Shown here piece after piece: positions 16,878 through 25,010 of a stretch of 41,246 nucleotides of DNA. The position numbers were made by a program, and so were the translations under genes. The notes beneath the pieces were generated by a model. That model had not been told where the DNA came from. It worked only from the letters and a program-made list of their open reading frames with translations, and searched no databases. Position 1 is the first letter of the stretch, and the number at the start of each line of letters is the position of its first letter. The stretch spans positions 762-42,007 of the forward strand of contig NZ_JAIZ01000779.1 of assembly GCF_000710465.2 (NCBI RefSeq), given 5' to 3'. This DNA is from Kitasatospora sp. MBT63. Lineage in GTDB: Bacteria; Actinomycetota; Actinomycetes; Streptomycetales; Streptomycetaceae.

Positions 16878-17122
16878 GCGGCTTGCCTCTCTGGGAGTGG
16901 TCGGGGAGTAGGCGGTGCGTGAGTCCTGTGCCTGGAACCTCGTACCGGGACAGTGGACCAGCCCTGTGACTCGCTGCACAGGCTCGATTGCGCCACGTTG
17001 CCGAACGGCTGGCCGATTTCGTGTCGACAAACCGCTAAAAACGCAGCAAGGCCCGCCATGCTCCCGGAGCGTGGAAAAACGGTGCTATCGATGTCAGTCC
17101 CGGCGGGTAATCTCAGGCTGAG
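16878..17122. other. Intergenic promoter region between the secreted protein and helY
   Basis: These 245 bases separate two divergent units. A locally AT-rich stretch (about 17020-17100) stands out against the GC background and must carry the minus-strand promoter of the secreted protein. No conserved ORF is seen here. The helY-side promoter and palindrome are listed separately. Confidence 0.4.
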
Positions 17123-17124
17123 AT
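17108..17124 (+). promoter_or_regulatory. helY-side promoter -10 with overlapping palindrome
   Basis: TAATCT (17108-17113) is a good -10, placing a transcript start near 17120. The perfect palindrome ATCTCA-GGC-TGAGAT (17110-17124) overlaps the -10 and the following ATG at 17123, a position suited to a repressor. Confidence 0.45.
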
Positions 17125-17260
17125 GCTCGATCACCACACCACCCACCACACCAGCTGCGCCCCGACGGCCTCCCAAGCCCCGGCCCCGCAGCCGCAGGCG
17201 TCGCCGTCTGCGCGCCCGTCCCGCCCCTCGGGGCCGTCCGCCCGCGGGAAGAAGAGGTGA
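17123..17260 (+). CDS. Probable 45-residue leaderless small ORF upstream of helY
   Basis: ATG 17123 opens a 45-codon frame ending TGA 17258-17260, five bases before the helY start. Nearly every third position is G or C, well above the base composition, which argues for coding. The peptide begins MLDHHTTHHTSCAP, then becomes Pro/Ala/Ser-rich and ends basic (ARGKKR). No Shine-Dalgarno precedes it, but the -10 at 17108 would start the transcript within about three bases of the ATG, so leaderless translation is plausible. Its stop lies inside the helY ribosome site GAGGTGA, so translation of the two may be coupled. It could be a leader peptide or a small protein; I do not recognise it. Confidence 0.45.
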   Translation: MLDHHTTHHTSCAPTASQAPAPQPQASPSARPSRPSGPSARGKKR

Positions 17261-17265
17261 CGCCG

Positions 17266-20130
17266 ATGAACAGCGCCATGCCGGGCCGCAGCGACCAGCT
17301 CGGTGACCAGGAGCAGCTCAGCCCCGCCGAGGCCTACCAGGCCGCCCGGCGCCGGGCCGAGGTGCAGGCGACCGCCCTCCACGGCTTCCAGGAGCTGTAC
17401 GACTTCCCGCTCGACCCCTTCCAGCTGGAGGCCTGCGAGGCCGTCGAGGCCGGCCAGGGCGTCCTGGTGGCGGCCCCCACCGGCTCCGGCAAGACCATCG
17501 TGGGCGAGTTCGCCGTCCACCTGGCGCTGGCCGGCGGCCGCAAGTGCTTCTACACCACCCCCATCAAGGCCCTGTCGAACCAGAAGTTCGGCGACCTGGT
17601 CAAGCGCTACGGCGCCGACAAGGTCGGCCTGCTCACCGGCGACAACTCGGTCAACGGCGACGCCCCCGTGGTGGTGATGACCACCGAGGTGCTGCGCAAC
17701 ATGCTCTACGCGGGCTCGCGCGCCCTCGACGGCCTCGGCTACGTGGTGATGGACGAGGTCCACTACCTCGCCGACCGCTTCCGCGGCGCGGTCTGGGAAG
17801 AGGTGATCATCCACCTCCCGGAGTCCGTCACCCTGGTCTCGCTCTCCGCCACCGTCTCCAACGCCGAGGAGTTCGGCGACTGGCTCGACACCGTGCGCGG
17901 CGGCACCAAGGTGATCGTCTCCGAGCACCGCCCGGTCCCGCTCTGGCAGCACGTGATGGCCGGCAACCGGATGTACGACCTGTTCGCCAGCCCCGACCGC
18001 GACGGCCGCCCCAAGGACGCCCCGCGCAACCCGGCCAAGGCGGTCAACCCCGAACTGGTCCGGCTCGCCCGCTCCGAGCAGGACCGCGGCGGCCGCGACC
18101 GGTTCGCCAAGGGCCGCGGCCGCTCCATGCCCACCGGCCGCCCCACCCGGATCTGGACCCCCGGCCGGGTCGACGTGATCGAACGCCTCGACGCCGAGGG
18201 CCTGCTCCCCGCCATCACCTTCATCTTCAGCCGGGCCGGCTGCGAGGCCGCCGTCCAGCAGTGCCTCACCTCGGGCCTTCGGCTCAACCGGGAGGCCGAC
18301 CGGGCCGTGGTCCGGGAGATCGTCGAGCAGCGCTGCGCCGACATCCCCGACGAGGACCTGCACGTGCTCGGCTACTTCGAGTGGCTGGACGGCCTGGAGC
18401 GCGGCATCGCCGCCCACCACGCCGGCATGCTGCCGAGGTTCAAGGAAGTGGTCGAGGAGCTCTTCGTGAAGGGCCTGGTCAAGGCGGTCTTCGCGACCGA
18501 GACCCTCGCCCTCGGCATCAACATGCCCGCCCGCTCGGTGGTCATGGAGAAGCTGGTCAAGTGGAACGGCGAGACCCACGCCGACGTCACCCCCGGCGAG
18601 TACACCCAGCTCACCGGCCGGGCCGGCCGCCGCGGCATCGACGTCGAGGGCCACGCCGTGGTGCTCTGGCAGCGCGGCCTCGACCCGGAGGCCCTGGCCG
18701 GGCTGGCGGGCACCCGCACCTACCCGCTGCGCTCCTCGTTCCGCCCGTCCTACAACATGGCCGTCAACCTGGTCGGCCAGTTCGGCCGGCACCGCTCCCG
18801 GGAACTGCTGGAGACCTCCTTCGCGCAGTTCCAGGCCGACCGCTCGGTGGTCGGCATCGCCCGCCAGGTCCAGCGCAACGAAGAGGGCCTGGACGGGTAC
18901 CGCGAGTCGATGACCTGCCACCTCGGCGACTTCGACGAGTACATGGCGCTGCGGCACGCCCTGCGCGAGCGGGAGAACGAACTCGCCCGCGAGGGCAGCA
19001 GCCAGCGCCGGGCCGCCGCGATCCAGTCCATCGAGCAGCTCAAGCCGGGCGACGTGATCCACGTGCCGACCGGCAAGTTCGCCGGCCTCGCCCTGGTCCT
19101 CGACCCCGGCCTGCCGCCGGTCAGCCGCTCACCGCGGACCAGCCGCCACCCCGACTACCAGGACGGGCCCCGCCCGGTGGTGCTCACCGCCGAACGGCAG
19201 GTCAAGCGGCTCGCGATGATCGACTTCCCGCACCCGGTCCAGGCGCTGGAGCGGGTCAAGATCCCCAAGTCCTTCAACCCGCGCAGCCCGCAGTCCCGCC
19301 GCGACCTCGCCTCCGCCCTGCGGACCAAGGCCGGCCACCTGGAGCCCGAGCGGTACCGCAAGGGCCGCGCCGCCGCCGCCGACGACGAGGTCATCGCCCG
19401 GCTGCGCGGCGAACTGCGGCAGCACCCCTGCCACGGCTGCGACGAACGCGAGGACCACGCCCGCTGGGCCGAGCGCTACCACCGCCTGCACCGCGACACC
19501 GAACTGCTGGAACGCCGGATGCGCTCGCGCACCCACACCATCGCCCGCACCTTCGACCGCGTCTGCGGCCTGCTCACCGACCTCGGCTACCTCAGCGCGG
19601 ACACCGTCACCGACGACGGCAAGCGGCTCGGCCGGCTCTACGGCGAACTCGACCTGCTCGCCTCCGAGTGCATCCGCGAAGGCGTCTGGTCGGGCCTCGC
19701 CGCCGCCGAACTCGCCGCCTGCGCCTCCGCCCTGGTCTACGAGGCCCGGCAGTCCGACGACGCCACCGCCCCCCGGGTCCCCGAGGGCGGCGCCAAGGAG
19801 GCGCTCGGCCAGATGGTCCGGATCTGGGGCCACCTCGACGCCCTGGAGGAGCAGCACCGGATCTCCACCGCCGAGGGCGTCGGCCAGCGCGAACCCGACC
19901 TCGGCTTCGCCTGGGCCGCCTACCGCTGGGCGCTCGGCCACAACCTGGACTCCGTCCTGCGCGACGCCGACATGCCGGCCGGCGACTTCGTCCGCTGGAC
20001 CAAGCAACTGATCGACGTCCTGGGCCAGATCCAGGACGCGGCAGGCGACGACACCGACCTGCGGAGCACCGCCCGCAAGGCGGTCGACGCCCTCCGCCGC
20101 GGCATCATCGCCTACTCCTCGGTCGGCTGA
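17266..20130 (+). CDS. helY: Ski2-like DEAD/DEAH-box RNA helicase HelY
   Basis: This 954-residue superfamily 2 helicase of the Ski2/Mtr4 type is probably an RNA helicase acting in RNA turnover. Motif I is APTGSGKT (about residues 70-77), Ia is YTTPIKALSNQK, motif II is DEVHYLADRFRG, motif III is SLSATVSN, motif V is ATETLALGINMPARSVV, and motif VI is QLTGRAGRRGID. A winged helix and the Ski2 helical C-terminal domain (about 700-950) follow. ATG 17266 is preferred because GAGGTGA sits five bases upstream; an in-frame GTG at 17257 is the alternative. It faces a 5'-3' exonuclease gene across a long terminator hairpin. The pairing of helY with such an exonuclease recurs in actinobacteria. Confidence 0.95.
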   Translation: MNSAMPGRSDQLGDQEQLSPAEAYQAARRRAEVQATALHGFQELYDFPLDPFQLEACEAVEAGQGVLVAAPTGSGKTIVGEFAVHLALAGGRKCFYTTPIKALSNQKFGDLVKRYGADKVGLLTGDNSVNGDAPVVVMTTEVLRNMLYAGSRALDGLGYVVMDEVHYLADRFRGAVWEEVIIHLPESVTLVSLSATVSNAEEFGDWLDTVRGGTKVIVSEHRPVPLWQHVMAGNRMYDLFASPDRDGRPKDAPRNPAKAVNPELVRLARSEQDRGGRDRFAKGRGRSMPTGRPTRIWTPGRVDVIERLDAEGLLPAITFIFSRAGCEAAVQQCLTSGLRLNREADRAVVREIVEQRCADIPDEDLHVLGYFEWLDGLERGIAAHHAGMLPRFKEVVEELFVKGLVKAVFATETLALGINMPARSVVMEKLVKWNGETHADVTPGEYTQLTGRAGRRGIDVEGHAVVLWQRGLDPEALAGLAGTRTYPLRSSFRPSYNMAVNLVGQFGRHRSRELLETSFAQFQADRSVVGIARQVQRNEEGLDGYRESMTCHLGDFDEYMALRHALRERENELAREGSSQRRAAAIQSIEQLKPGDVIHVPTGKFAGLALVLDPGLPPVSRSPRTSRHPDYQDGPRPVVLTAERQVKRLAMIDFPHPVQALERVKIPKSFNPRSPQSRRDLASALRTKAGHLEPERYRKGRAAAADDEVIARLRGELRQHPCHGCDEREDHARWAERYHRLHRDTELLERRMRSRTHTIARTFDRVCGLLTDLGYLSADTVTDDGKRLGRLYGELDLLASECIREGVWSGLAAAELAACASALVYEARQSDDATAPRVPEGGAKEALGQMVRIWGHLDALEEQHRISTAEGVGQREPDLGFAWAAYRWALGHNLDSVLRDADMPAGDFVRWTKQLIDVLGQIQDAAGDDTDLRSTARKAVDALRRGIIAYSSVG

Positions 20131-20147
20131 CCCCAGGGGCAACCGTT

Positions 20148-20226
20148 CAGGGGCGCGGGGAACTGCGCGAAGTCGGGAGGGCACTCGTTGAACCCTTCCG
20201 CTCTCGCGCAGTTCCCCGCGCCCCTG
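20148..20226. terminator. Long inverted repeat (23-bp stem), convergent terminator
   Basis: The arms 20148-20170 and 20204-20226 are perfectly complementary over 23 bp around a 33-nt loop. The core GGGGCGCGGGGAACTGCGCG is a sequence seen repeatedly between genes in streptomycete genomes. TCTTTT follows on the plus strand, suiting termination of helY, and the exonuclease gene ends 38 bases beyond. Confidence 0.8.
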
Positions 20227-20264
20227 TCTTTTGGCCGGCCCAGCGTGCAAGGGGCGCGCCTGAT

Positions 20265-21200
20265 CTACGCCTCGGCGGGCGGCAGGGCCAGTGCGGCGAG
20301 CACGCGTTCCAGCGAACTCCCCAGGTTCCAGCGGGTGGAGAGGTCCTCGAGGGTCATCGGGTCGAGCGGTTCGGCCGGCAGGGCCGGGTCGTAGGCGGGG
20401 AGCGGGCAGTCGGTGGCGACCCGGACCACGGTGGGGGCGACGTCGAGGTAGCCCGATCCGTCCAGGAGGTTCTTGCGCCGGGCCGGGGTCAGCTTGGAGT
20501 CGGGGTCGAGTGCGGCTGCCCGGATCCCGCCCAGATCGCCGTACATGTGCAGCAGTTGGGCGGCGGTCTTCTCGCCGATGCCCTTGACCCCCGGCAGCCC
20601 GTCGCTGGCGTCCCCGCGCAGGGCCGCCAGGTCGGCGTAGGAGGCGCCGTCGACGCCGTACTTCTCCCGCAGCAGCCGGTCGTCGGTGACCTGCAGCTGC
20701 CCGACCCCCTTCACGGGGTAGAGCACGGTGACCCGCCGCGCGTCGTCGACCAGCTGGAACAGGTCCCGGTCGCCGGTGACGATCTGGACCGGCCCGGCGG
20801 CCCGCGCGGTGAGCGTGCCGATCACGTCGTCCGCCTCGTAGCCGGGCGAGCCGACCCGGGCGATGCCGAGCGCGTCCAGGACCTGTTCGATGACCGGGAC
20901 CTGGGGGGAGAGGGTGTCCGGGATCTCCTCCTCGCCGTCCTCGGCGGGCTCGGCGGCGAGCCGGTGGGTCTTGTACGAGGGGATCAGGTCGACCCGCCAC
21001 TGCGGGCGCCAGTCGGCGTCCATGCAGGCGACCAGCTGGTCGGGCCGGTGGTCCTGGACCAGGCGGGCGATGAAGTCGAGCAGGCCGCGGACGGCGTTCA
21101 CCGGCTGCCCGTCGGGTGACTTCATGGACTCCGGCACGCCGAAGTAGGCGCGGAAGTAGAGGCTGGCGGTGTCGAGCAGCATCAGGCGGGGTGCGGTCAC
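20265..21200 (-). CDS. 5'-3' exonuclease (FEN/Pol I N-terminal type)
   Basis: This protein is about 311 residues long and homologous to the 5'-nuclease domain of DNA polymerase I. Acidic metal ligands are visible: LLDTASLYFRAY with Asp near the N-terminus, CMDADWRPQWR, GYEADDVIGTL, VTGDRDLFQLV, and the H3TH segment GDASDGLPGVKGIGEKTAAQLL. It would remove flaps and RNA primers in lagging-strand synthesis or repair. The polymerase domain is absent, as in stand-alone actinobacterial homologues. GTG 21200 is the likeliest start, with GTG 21221 and ATG 21182 as alternatives, because ribosome sites are poor at all three. The frame is convergent with helY. Confidence 0.9.
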   Translation of the reverse strand: MTAPRLMLLDTASLYFRAYFGVPESMKSPDGQPVNAVRGLLDFIARLVQDHRPDQLVACMDADWRPQWRVDLIPSYKTHRLAAEPAEDGEEEIPDTLSPQVPVIEQVLDALGIARVGSPGYEADDVIGTLTARAAGPVQIVTGDRDLFQLVDDARRVTVLYPVKGVGQLQVTDDRLLREKYGVDGASYADLAALRGDASDGLPGVKGIGEKTAAQLLHMYGDLGGIRAAALDPDSKLTPARRKNLLDGSGYLDVAPTVVRVATDCPLPAYDPALPAEPLDPMTLEDLSTRWNLGSSLERVLAALALPPAEA

Positions 21201-21257
21201 CCTCAGATCATGCCGCACCACGCTGACGTTCCGTCGGTCCGGCGGACCACGCGTCGG

Positions 21258-22331
21258 TCAGTGCTCGTGCGGTCCGGCGCGGTGGACGGGGCCGTGGGCG
21301 TCGGCGCAGTGTTCCCACGGTTCGGTGCCCGGGCCGGTGATCTGCAGCAGCCCCTGGGCGTCGTCCTCGCCGACGTGGTCGACCTGGAGGGTGCTGTGGC
21401 TGATCCGGTACTCCTCGCGCAGCCGCCGCTGCAGCGTGCGGCGGACGGCGTGGCAGTCGCCGCCGGGGGTGACCAGGATGTGTGCGGACAGGGCGGGCTG
21501 CCCGGAGGTGATCTCCCAGATGTGCAGGTCGTGGATCTCCTCGACCATGGGGGAGGCGACCATCCGGTCGGCGACCACGTCGGGGTCGATGCCGGCGGGG
21601 GCGGCCTCCAGGAAGATCCGTCCGGAGTCCCGGACCAGGCCGACGCCGGCCCTGAGCATCAGTGCCACCACGATCAGCGAGGCGATGGCGTCGGCCTGCT
21701 CGAATCCGGTGGTGAGCACGATGGCGCCGGCCACCGCGGTGGCGATGAAGGCGTACAGGTCGGTCAGTACGTGCTGGAAGGCGCCCTCGACGTTGAGCGA
21801 GCTGCGGTTGGCCTTGGACATGCACCAGGTCGCGGCGATGTTGACGACGATCCCGACCAGCGCGGTGACCAGCACCAGCGCGCCCTCCACCGCGGGCGGG
21901 TGGATCAGGCGCTGGACGGCCTCGTAGCCGAGCCAGGCGGACAGCACCAGCAGCGTGACGCCGTTGGCCTGGGCGGAGAGGATCTCGGCCCGCTTGAGCC
22001 CGTAGGTGTAGCCGCCGCGGGCGGGCCGGGCGGCGAGCCGCATGGCGACCAGGGCCAGCACAATGGAGGCCGCGTCGGTGAGCATGTGGGCGGCGTCGGA
22101 GATCAGGGCCAGCGACTGGGCGGCGAAGCCGACCACCACCTCGCCGGCCATGAAGACCACGATCAGCGCGAGTGCGCTGAGCAGCCAGCGGCGGTCGGCG
22201 TCGGCGGCCACCGCGTGCGAGTGCCCGCCGTGCCCGCCGTGGTCGTGCGCGCTGTGGCCGTGCCCGCTGTGGTCCGAACCGCCCGGGTCGTGCGTCTGGT
22301 GGTCGTGTCCCTGGTGGTCGTGGCCGCCCAT
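21258..22331 (-). CDS. Cation diffusion facilitator (zinc-type exporter)
   Basis: This 357-residue CDF transporter exports divalent metal, most likely Zn2+, in exchange for protons. ATG 22331 has GAGAGGA upstream. The first 45 residues are an extreme His/Asp/Gly-rich metal-binding tail (HDHQGHDH, HGHSAHDHGGHGGHSH). Six membrane helices follow. Helix 2 carries SDAAHMLTDA and helix 5 carries FQHVLTDLYAF, which together form the HD-HD transport site of zinc CDFs. The cytoplasmic ferredoxin-like domain (about residues 255-335) shows HDLHIWEITSGQPALSAHILV, and a second His-containing tail ends in PHEH. No Zur-type operator is recognised in the 199 bases upstream. Confidence 0.92.
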   Translation of the reverse strand: MGGHDHQGHDHQTHDPGGSDHSGHGHSAHDHGGHGGHSHAVAADADRRWLLSALALIVVFMAGEVVVGFAAQSLALISDAAHMLTDAASIVLALVAMRLAARPARGGYTYGLKRAEILSAQANGVTLLVLSAWLGYEAVQRLIHPPAVEGALVLVTALVGIVVNIAATWCMSKANRSSLNVEGAFQHVLTDLYAFIATAVAGAIVLTTGFEQADAIASLIVVALMLRAGVGLVRDSGRIFLEAAPAGIDPDVVADRMVASPMVEEIHDLHIWEITSGQPALSAHILVTPGGDCHAVRRTLQRRLREEYRISHSTLQVDHVGEDDAQGLLQITGPGTEPWEHCADAHGPVHRAGPHEH

Positions 22332-22530
22332 CGAGATCCTCTCCCGCACGCTCCGGTCGCCGGGCGCAACTGCCCGTCCACGAAGTGAACCCCAGATCGG
22401 AGGAAGATCCAAAGCCTGCACTGGTGACCGTTGTCGTTCCCGCCGGACGGGCTACCGCGGGGCCGCCGAGCGGCCGAGTGGCGGCCCGTCCGCGCGGCGG
22501 GCGGGGCGGCGGCCGGGGCGGTCCCGGCGG

Positions 22531-23283
22531 TCAGCCGACCGGCTGCAGTTCGGGGGCACGGGCGGCCGCGGCGGCACCCACCAGCGCCTGCATCACCCGC
22601 AGGTCCTCGCCCTGCTCGGGGTGCCACTGCACGCCGAGCACGAAGGCGCCGCCGGCGGTGTCCTCCACCGCCTCGACGGTGCCGTCCTCGGCCCGGGCGC
22701 AGACCGTCAGCCCTTCGCCGAGCCGGTCCACCGCCTGGTGGTGCGAGGTCGGCACCACCACGCTCTCCGTCCCGAGCACCCCGCCCAGCCCGGTGCCCGC
22801 GAGCGCGCGGACGGCGTGCCGCCCGTAGCTGCCCTCGCCGCCCGCGTGGCCCTCGTGGTGGACCACATCGGGCAGGTGCTGGATCAGCGAGCCGCCCCGG
22901 ACCACGTTCAGCAGCTGCATCCCCCGGCAGATCCCCAGCACCGGGACGCCGCCGGCCAGCGCGGCGCGCAGCAGCGCTGCCTCCCAGGCGTCCCGCTCGG
23001 GTGCGTCGGCCTCGGTCCGGGGGTGGGCGGGCTCGTGGTAGAGGAGCGGGTCGACGTCCTCGCCGCCGGCGATCACCAGGCCGTCCAGCCGGGCCAGCGC
23101 GGCGGGCGCGTGTTCGGGGGCGTCCGGCGGGAGCAGGACGGCGACGCCGCCGGAGTCCCGGACCAGGGCCGGGTAGCGCTCGGGCAGCATGACCGCGAGC
23201 CGGCGGTCGAAGCGGCCCCAGGCGGCCGTGGTGCGGTAGGTGCTGATGCCGATGACGGGCCGTTGGGCGATGCCGTGGGTCAT
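22531..23283 (-). CDS. Gamma-glutamyl-gamma-aminobutyrate hydrolase-type class I glutamine amidotransferase
   Basis: This 250-residue peptidase C26 family protein resembles PuuD. The oxyanion strand VIAGGEDVDPLLY precedes the nucleophile elbow GICRGMQLLN (Cys about residue 121), and VQWHPEQGEDL supplies the His-Glu pair (about residues 223-225). PTSHHQAVD is the conserved substrate loop. The family hydrolyses gamma-glutamyl-GABA to glutamate and GABA in putrescine degradation. Other puu genes such as gamma-glutamylpolyamine synthetase are not adjacent, so the exact substrate is inferred. ATG 23283 places GIAQRPVIGISTYR at the N-terminus as expected. The ribosome site is weak. It lies upstream of, and co-oriented with, the zinc exporter. 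Confidence 0.87.
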   Translation of the reverse strand: MTHGIAQRPVIGISTYRTTAAWGRFDRRLAVMLPERYPALVRDSGGVAVLLPPDAPEHAPAALARLDGLVIAGGEDVDPLLYHEPAHPRTEADAPERDAWEAALLRAALAGGVPVLGICRGMQLLNVVRGGSLIQHLPDVVHHEGHAGGEGSYGRHAVRALAGTGLGGVLGTESVVVPTSHHQAVDRLGEGLTVCARAEDGTVEAVEDTAGGAFVLGVQWHPEQGEDLRVMQALVGAAAAARAPELQPVG

Positions 23284-23422
23284 GCCGGGAATTCTGCCGT
23301 CTCGTGGGGCGCGATGCGGCCGCTGGGGCGATCCGGGTGAGCGGTGTGTCTTTCTCATCCGAATCTCATCGGGGGAGCGCCAATCTCAGCTCCCGCTGAT
23401 TCCGTGCTTATCCGCGGGCCCT

Positions 23423-23428
23423 TAGATT
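23423..23428 (+). promoter_or_regulatory. -10 element of a probable leaderless DUF2510 gene
   Basis: TAGATT ends 7 bases before GTG 23436 with no Shine-Dalgarno between, so the transcript probably begins at the start codon. Confidence 0.5.
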
Positions 23429-23435
23429 CTCTGGG

Positions 23436-24467
23436 GTGAGCGAGCAGATTCCCGCCGGGTGGTACCCGGACCCGAAGGACCCGACCGGCGACCCGCGGCC
23501 CGAGCGCTGGTGGGACGGCCATGGATGGACCGCCGAGACCCGGCCCGGCACGGTCGCCGACGCAACCGGGAGTGACGACGGGCGGGTGCTCGAAGGCCAG
23601 GTGCTGGGTGCCGACCCGACGGTCCGCTTCCCCGAGCTGCCGCCGGCCGACGCGGCCCCGCGCAAGCCCAGGACCGGCCCCGGCAAGGCGGTCCTGCTGG
23701 CCACCTCGGTGGCCGCGCTGATCGGCCTGGCGGTGGGTTCCGGGGTGACCTACCTGGTGATGGACGGCCGCTCCGGCCACAGCAGCGCCGTGGACCGGCC
23801 GGGCCAGCGCCCGGGTTCGGACAGCATGCGCGGCCCGGGCGGCGGCGGCCCCGGCGGTAAGGGCGGCAACGGCCCGGGCGGCCAGAACGGCCAGGGCAAG
23901 GGCGGCCAGGGCAACGGCCAGGGCGGCCGCGGCGGCAACGGTGGCCCGGGCGGCGGCGGACCGGCCGTCGACGCGGTCAACCGGATCAGCCTGCCGGTAC
24001 CCGACGGCTGGGACGGCGGCACCACCGACAAGGGCTACGCCGCGCTCACCATCGGCTCGTACACCTGCGCCGACGGCAAGAGCGACTGCTCCCTCGGCGG
24101 GGCGGTCACCGGCAAGGTCGACGGCACCGACGCCAAGCAGGCGGCGCTCGCGGACATCGCGGCGGCGGCCAAGGAGTCCTACAACGACGTCAAGTCGCAC
24201 GAGGAGCTGAAGTCGGAGCCGGTCACGGTGGCCGGGCACAGCGGCTACCTGGTCCGCTGGAAGGTCGACGCGGCGCAGGGCAACGACGGCTACGTCGAGA
24301 CCGTGGTCTTCCCGACCGCGGACGGCAAGCAGCTGGCCACCGTCCACCTGGGCTTCGACATCGACCCCAAGGCGCCCGACGTGAAGGTGATGGACACCAT
24401 CGTCGCCGGGATCACCACGTACGACGGCCCCGCCCTCGGCGGCGCCCCGGGCGGCACCCGCACCTGA
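23436..24467 (+). CDS. DUF2510 single-pass membrane protein with Gly-rich linker
   Basis: This 343-residue protein has four parts. A DUF2510 motif (AGWYPDP...RWWDGHGWT, about residues 7-33) is followed by a hydrophilic linker and one transmembrane helix (VLLATSVAALIGLAVGSGVT, about 86-107). A Gly/Asn/Gln-rich spacer (about 130-177) and an extracellular domain (about 180-335) complete it, and two cysteines (YTCADGKSDC) probably form a disulfide. The topology would be N-terminus inside, C-terminus outside. The outer domain resembles substrate-free lipoprotein-type modules but I cannot name it. DUF2510 is common in actinobacterial membrane proteins and its role is unknown. The gene is followed by a strong convergent hairpin. 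Confidence 0.8.
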   Translation: MSEQIPAGWYPDPKDPTGDPRPERWWDGHGWTAETRPGTVADATGSDDGRVLEGQVLGADPTVRFPELPPADAAPRKPRTGPGKAVLLATSVAALIGLAVGSGVTYLVMDGRSGHSSAVDRPGQRPGSDSMRGPGGGGPGGKGGNGPGGQNGQGKGGQGNGQGGRGGNGGPGGGGPAVDAVNRISLPVPDGWDGGTTDKGYAALTIGSYTCADGKSDCSLGGAVTGKVDGTDAKQAALADIAAAAKESYNDVKSHEELKSEPVTVAGHSGYLVRWKVDAAQGNDGYVETVVFPTADGKQLATVHLGFDIDPKAPDVKVMDTIVAGITTYDGPALGGAPGGTRT

Positions 24468-24482
24468 GCGGGCCCACCCTGC

Positions 24483-24517
24483 CGACGGTCCCCGGTGCCC
24501 GGCGCCGGGGACCGTCG
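24483..24517. terminator. Bidirectional terminator
   Basis: A 13-bp perfect stem (24483-24495 with 24505-24517) lies between convergent stops at 24467 and 24527. Confidence 0.7.
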
Positions 24518-24526
24518 CGCGTGGGG

Positions 24527-24949
24527 TCAGCGGCCGGTGACGCGGCCGTTGACGTCGCCCTGGACGTAGCCGGCCTGGATCACCGGCTCGTTGTATACCC
24601 CACGGCCGGTGATGCTGTTGTGCACCGAGCCGGGCGCCGGCGCCGGCTCCTGGTGCGGCGCGAGCTCGTCGAGCAGTGCCCGCAGCTGGGCGGCGGCCTC
24701 CGGGTCGGCCGCGAGGGCGCGGCGCAGCCGGGCCTCCCACTCCGCCTCGGCGCCGACGGCCGCGGCCGCCTGGTCATCGGCGCACAGCAGCTCGCGGCGG
24801 ACCTCCTCCAGCTCCTCGCCGACCGCCTCGCTGCGCCGCCCGAACAGCGACGCGAACCGCCCGCGCGCCTCCGTCCACAGCTCGGTCACCATCAACCCGA
24901 CCAGCGTGCTCGCCCCTGACGTGGCCAGTGCGACGATCTCCGCCTCCAT
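24527..24949 (-). CDS. Small protein with C-terminal RHIM-like/BASS-type amyloid signalling motif
   Basis: This 140-residue protein has a hydrophobic N-terminus (IVALATSGASTLVGLMVTELW, about residues 5-25, written here without its flanks) followed by an acidic helical, coiled-coil-prone region (about 26-100). A Pro/Ala hinge precedes the C-terminal block at about residues 107-136. There NSITG, VIQAG (123-127) and GDVNG are spaced as in the bacterial amyloid signalling motifs related to animal RHIM and fungal PP motifs, with Gln125 and glycines at the expected positions. In actinobacteria such motifs cap small effectors or NLR-like receptors and are thought to template assembly. No receptor gene lies in the window. 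ATG 24949 is used; the ribosome site is poor. Confidence 0.65.
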   Translation of the reverse strand: MEAEIVALATSGASTLVGLMVTELWTEARGRFASLFGRRSEAVGEELEEVRRELLCADDQAAAAVGAEAEWEARLRRALAADPEAAAQLRALLDELAPHQEPAPAPGSVHNSITGRGVYNEPVIQAGYVQGDVNGRVTGR

Positions 24950-25010
24950 GGCGGCCCCCTCTCGGTGTCACCGTCCGACTGACCGTCAGCCTAGACCGGA
25001 CCGGTGACGG

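Noticed and set aside
17544..21119. A 1191-residue plus-strand frame across helY and the exonuclease
   Set aside because: It is Arg/Pro-rich shadow translation in the wrong frame of helY, common in GC-rich DNA.
23840..23960. Repetitive GGC-rich stretch as a repeat element
   Set aside because: It is the coding sequence of the Gly/Asn/Gln linker of the DUF2510 protein.
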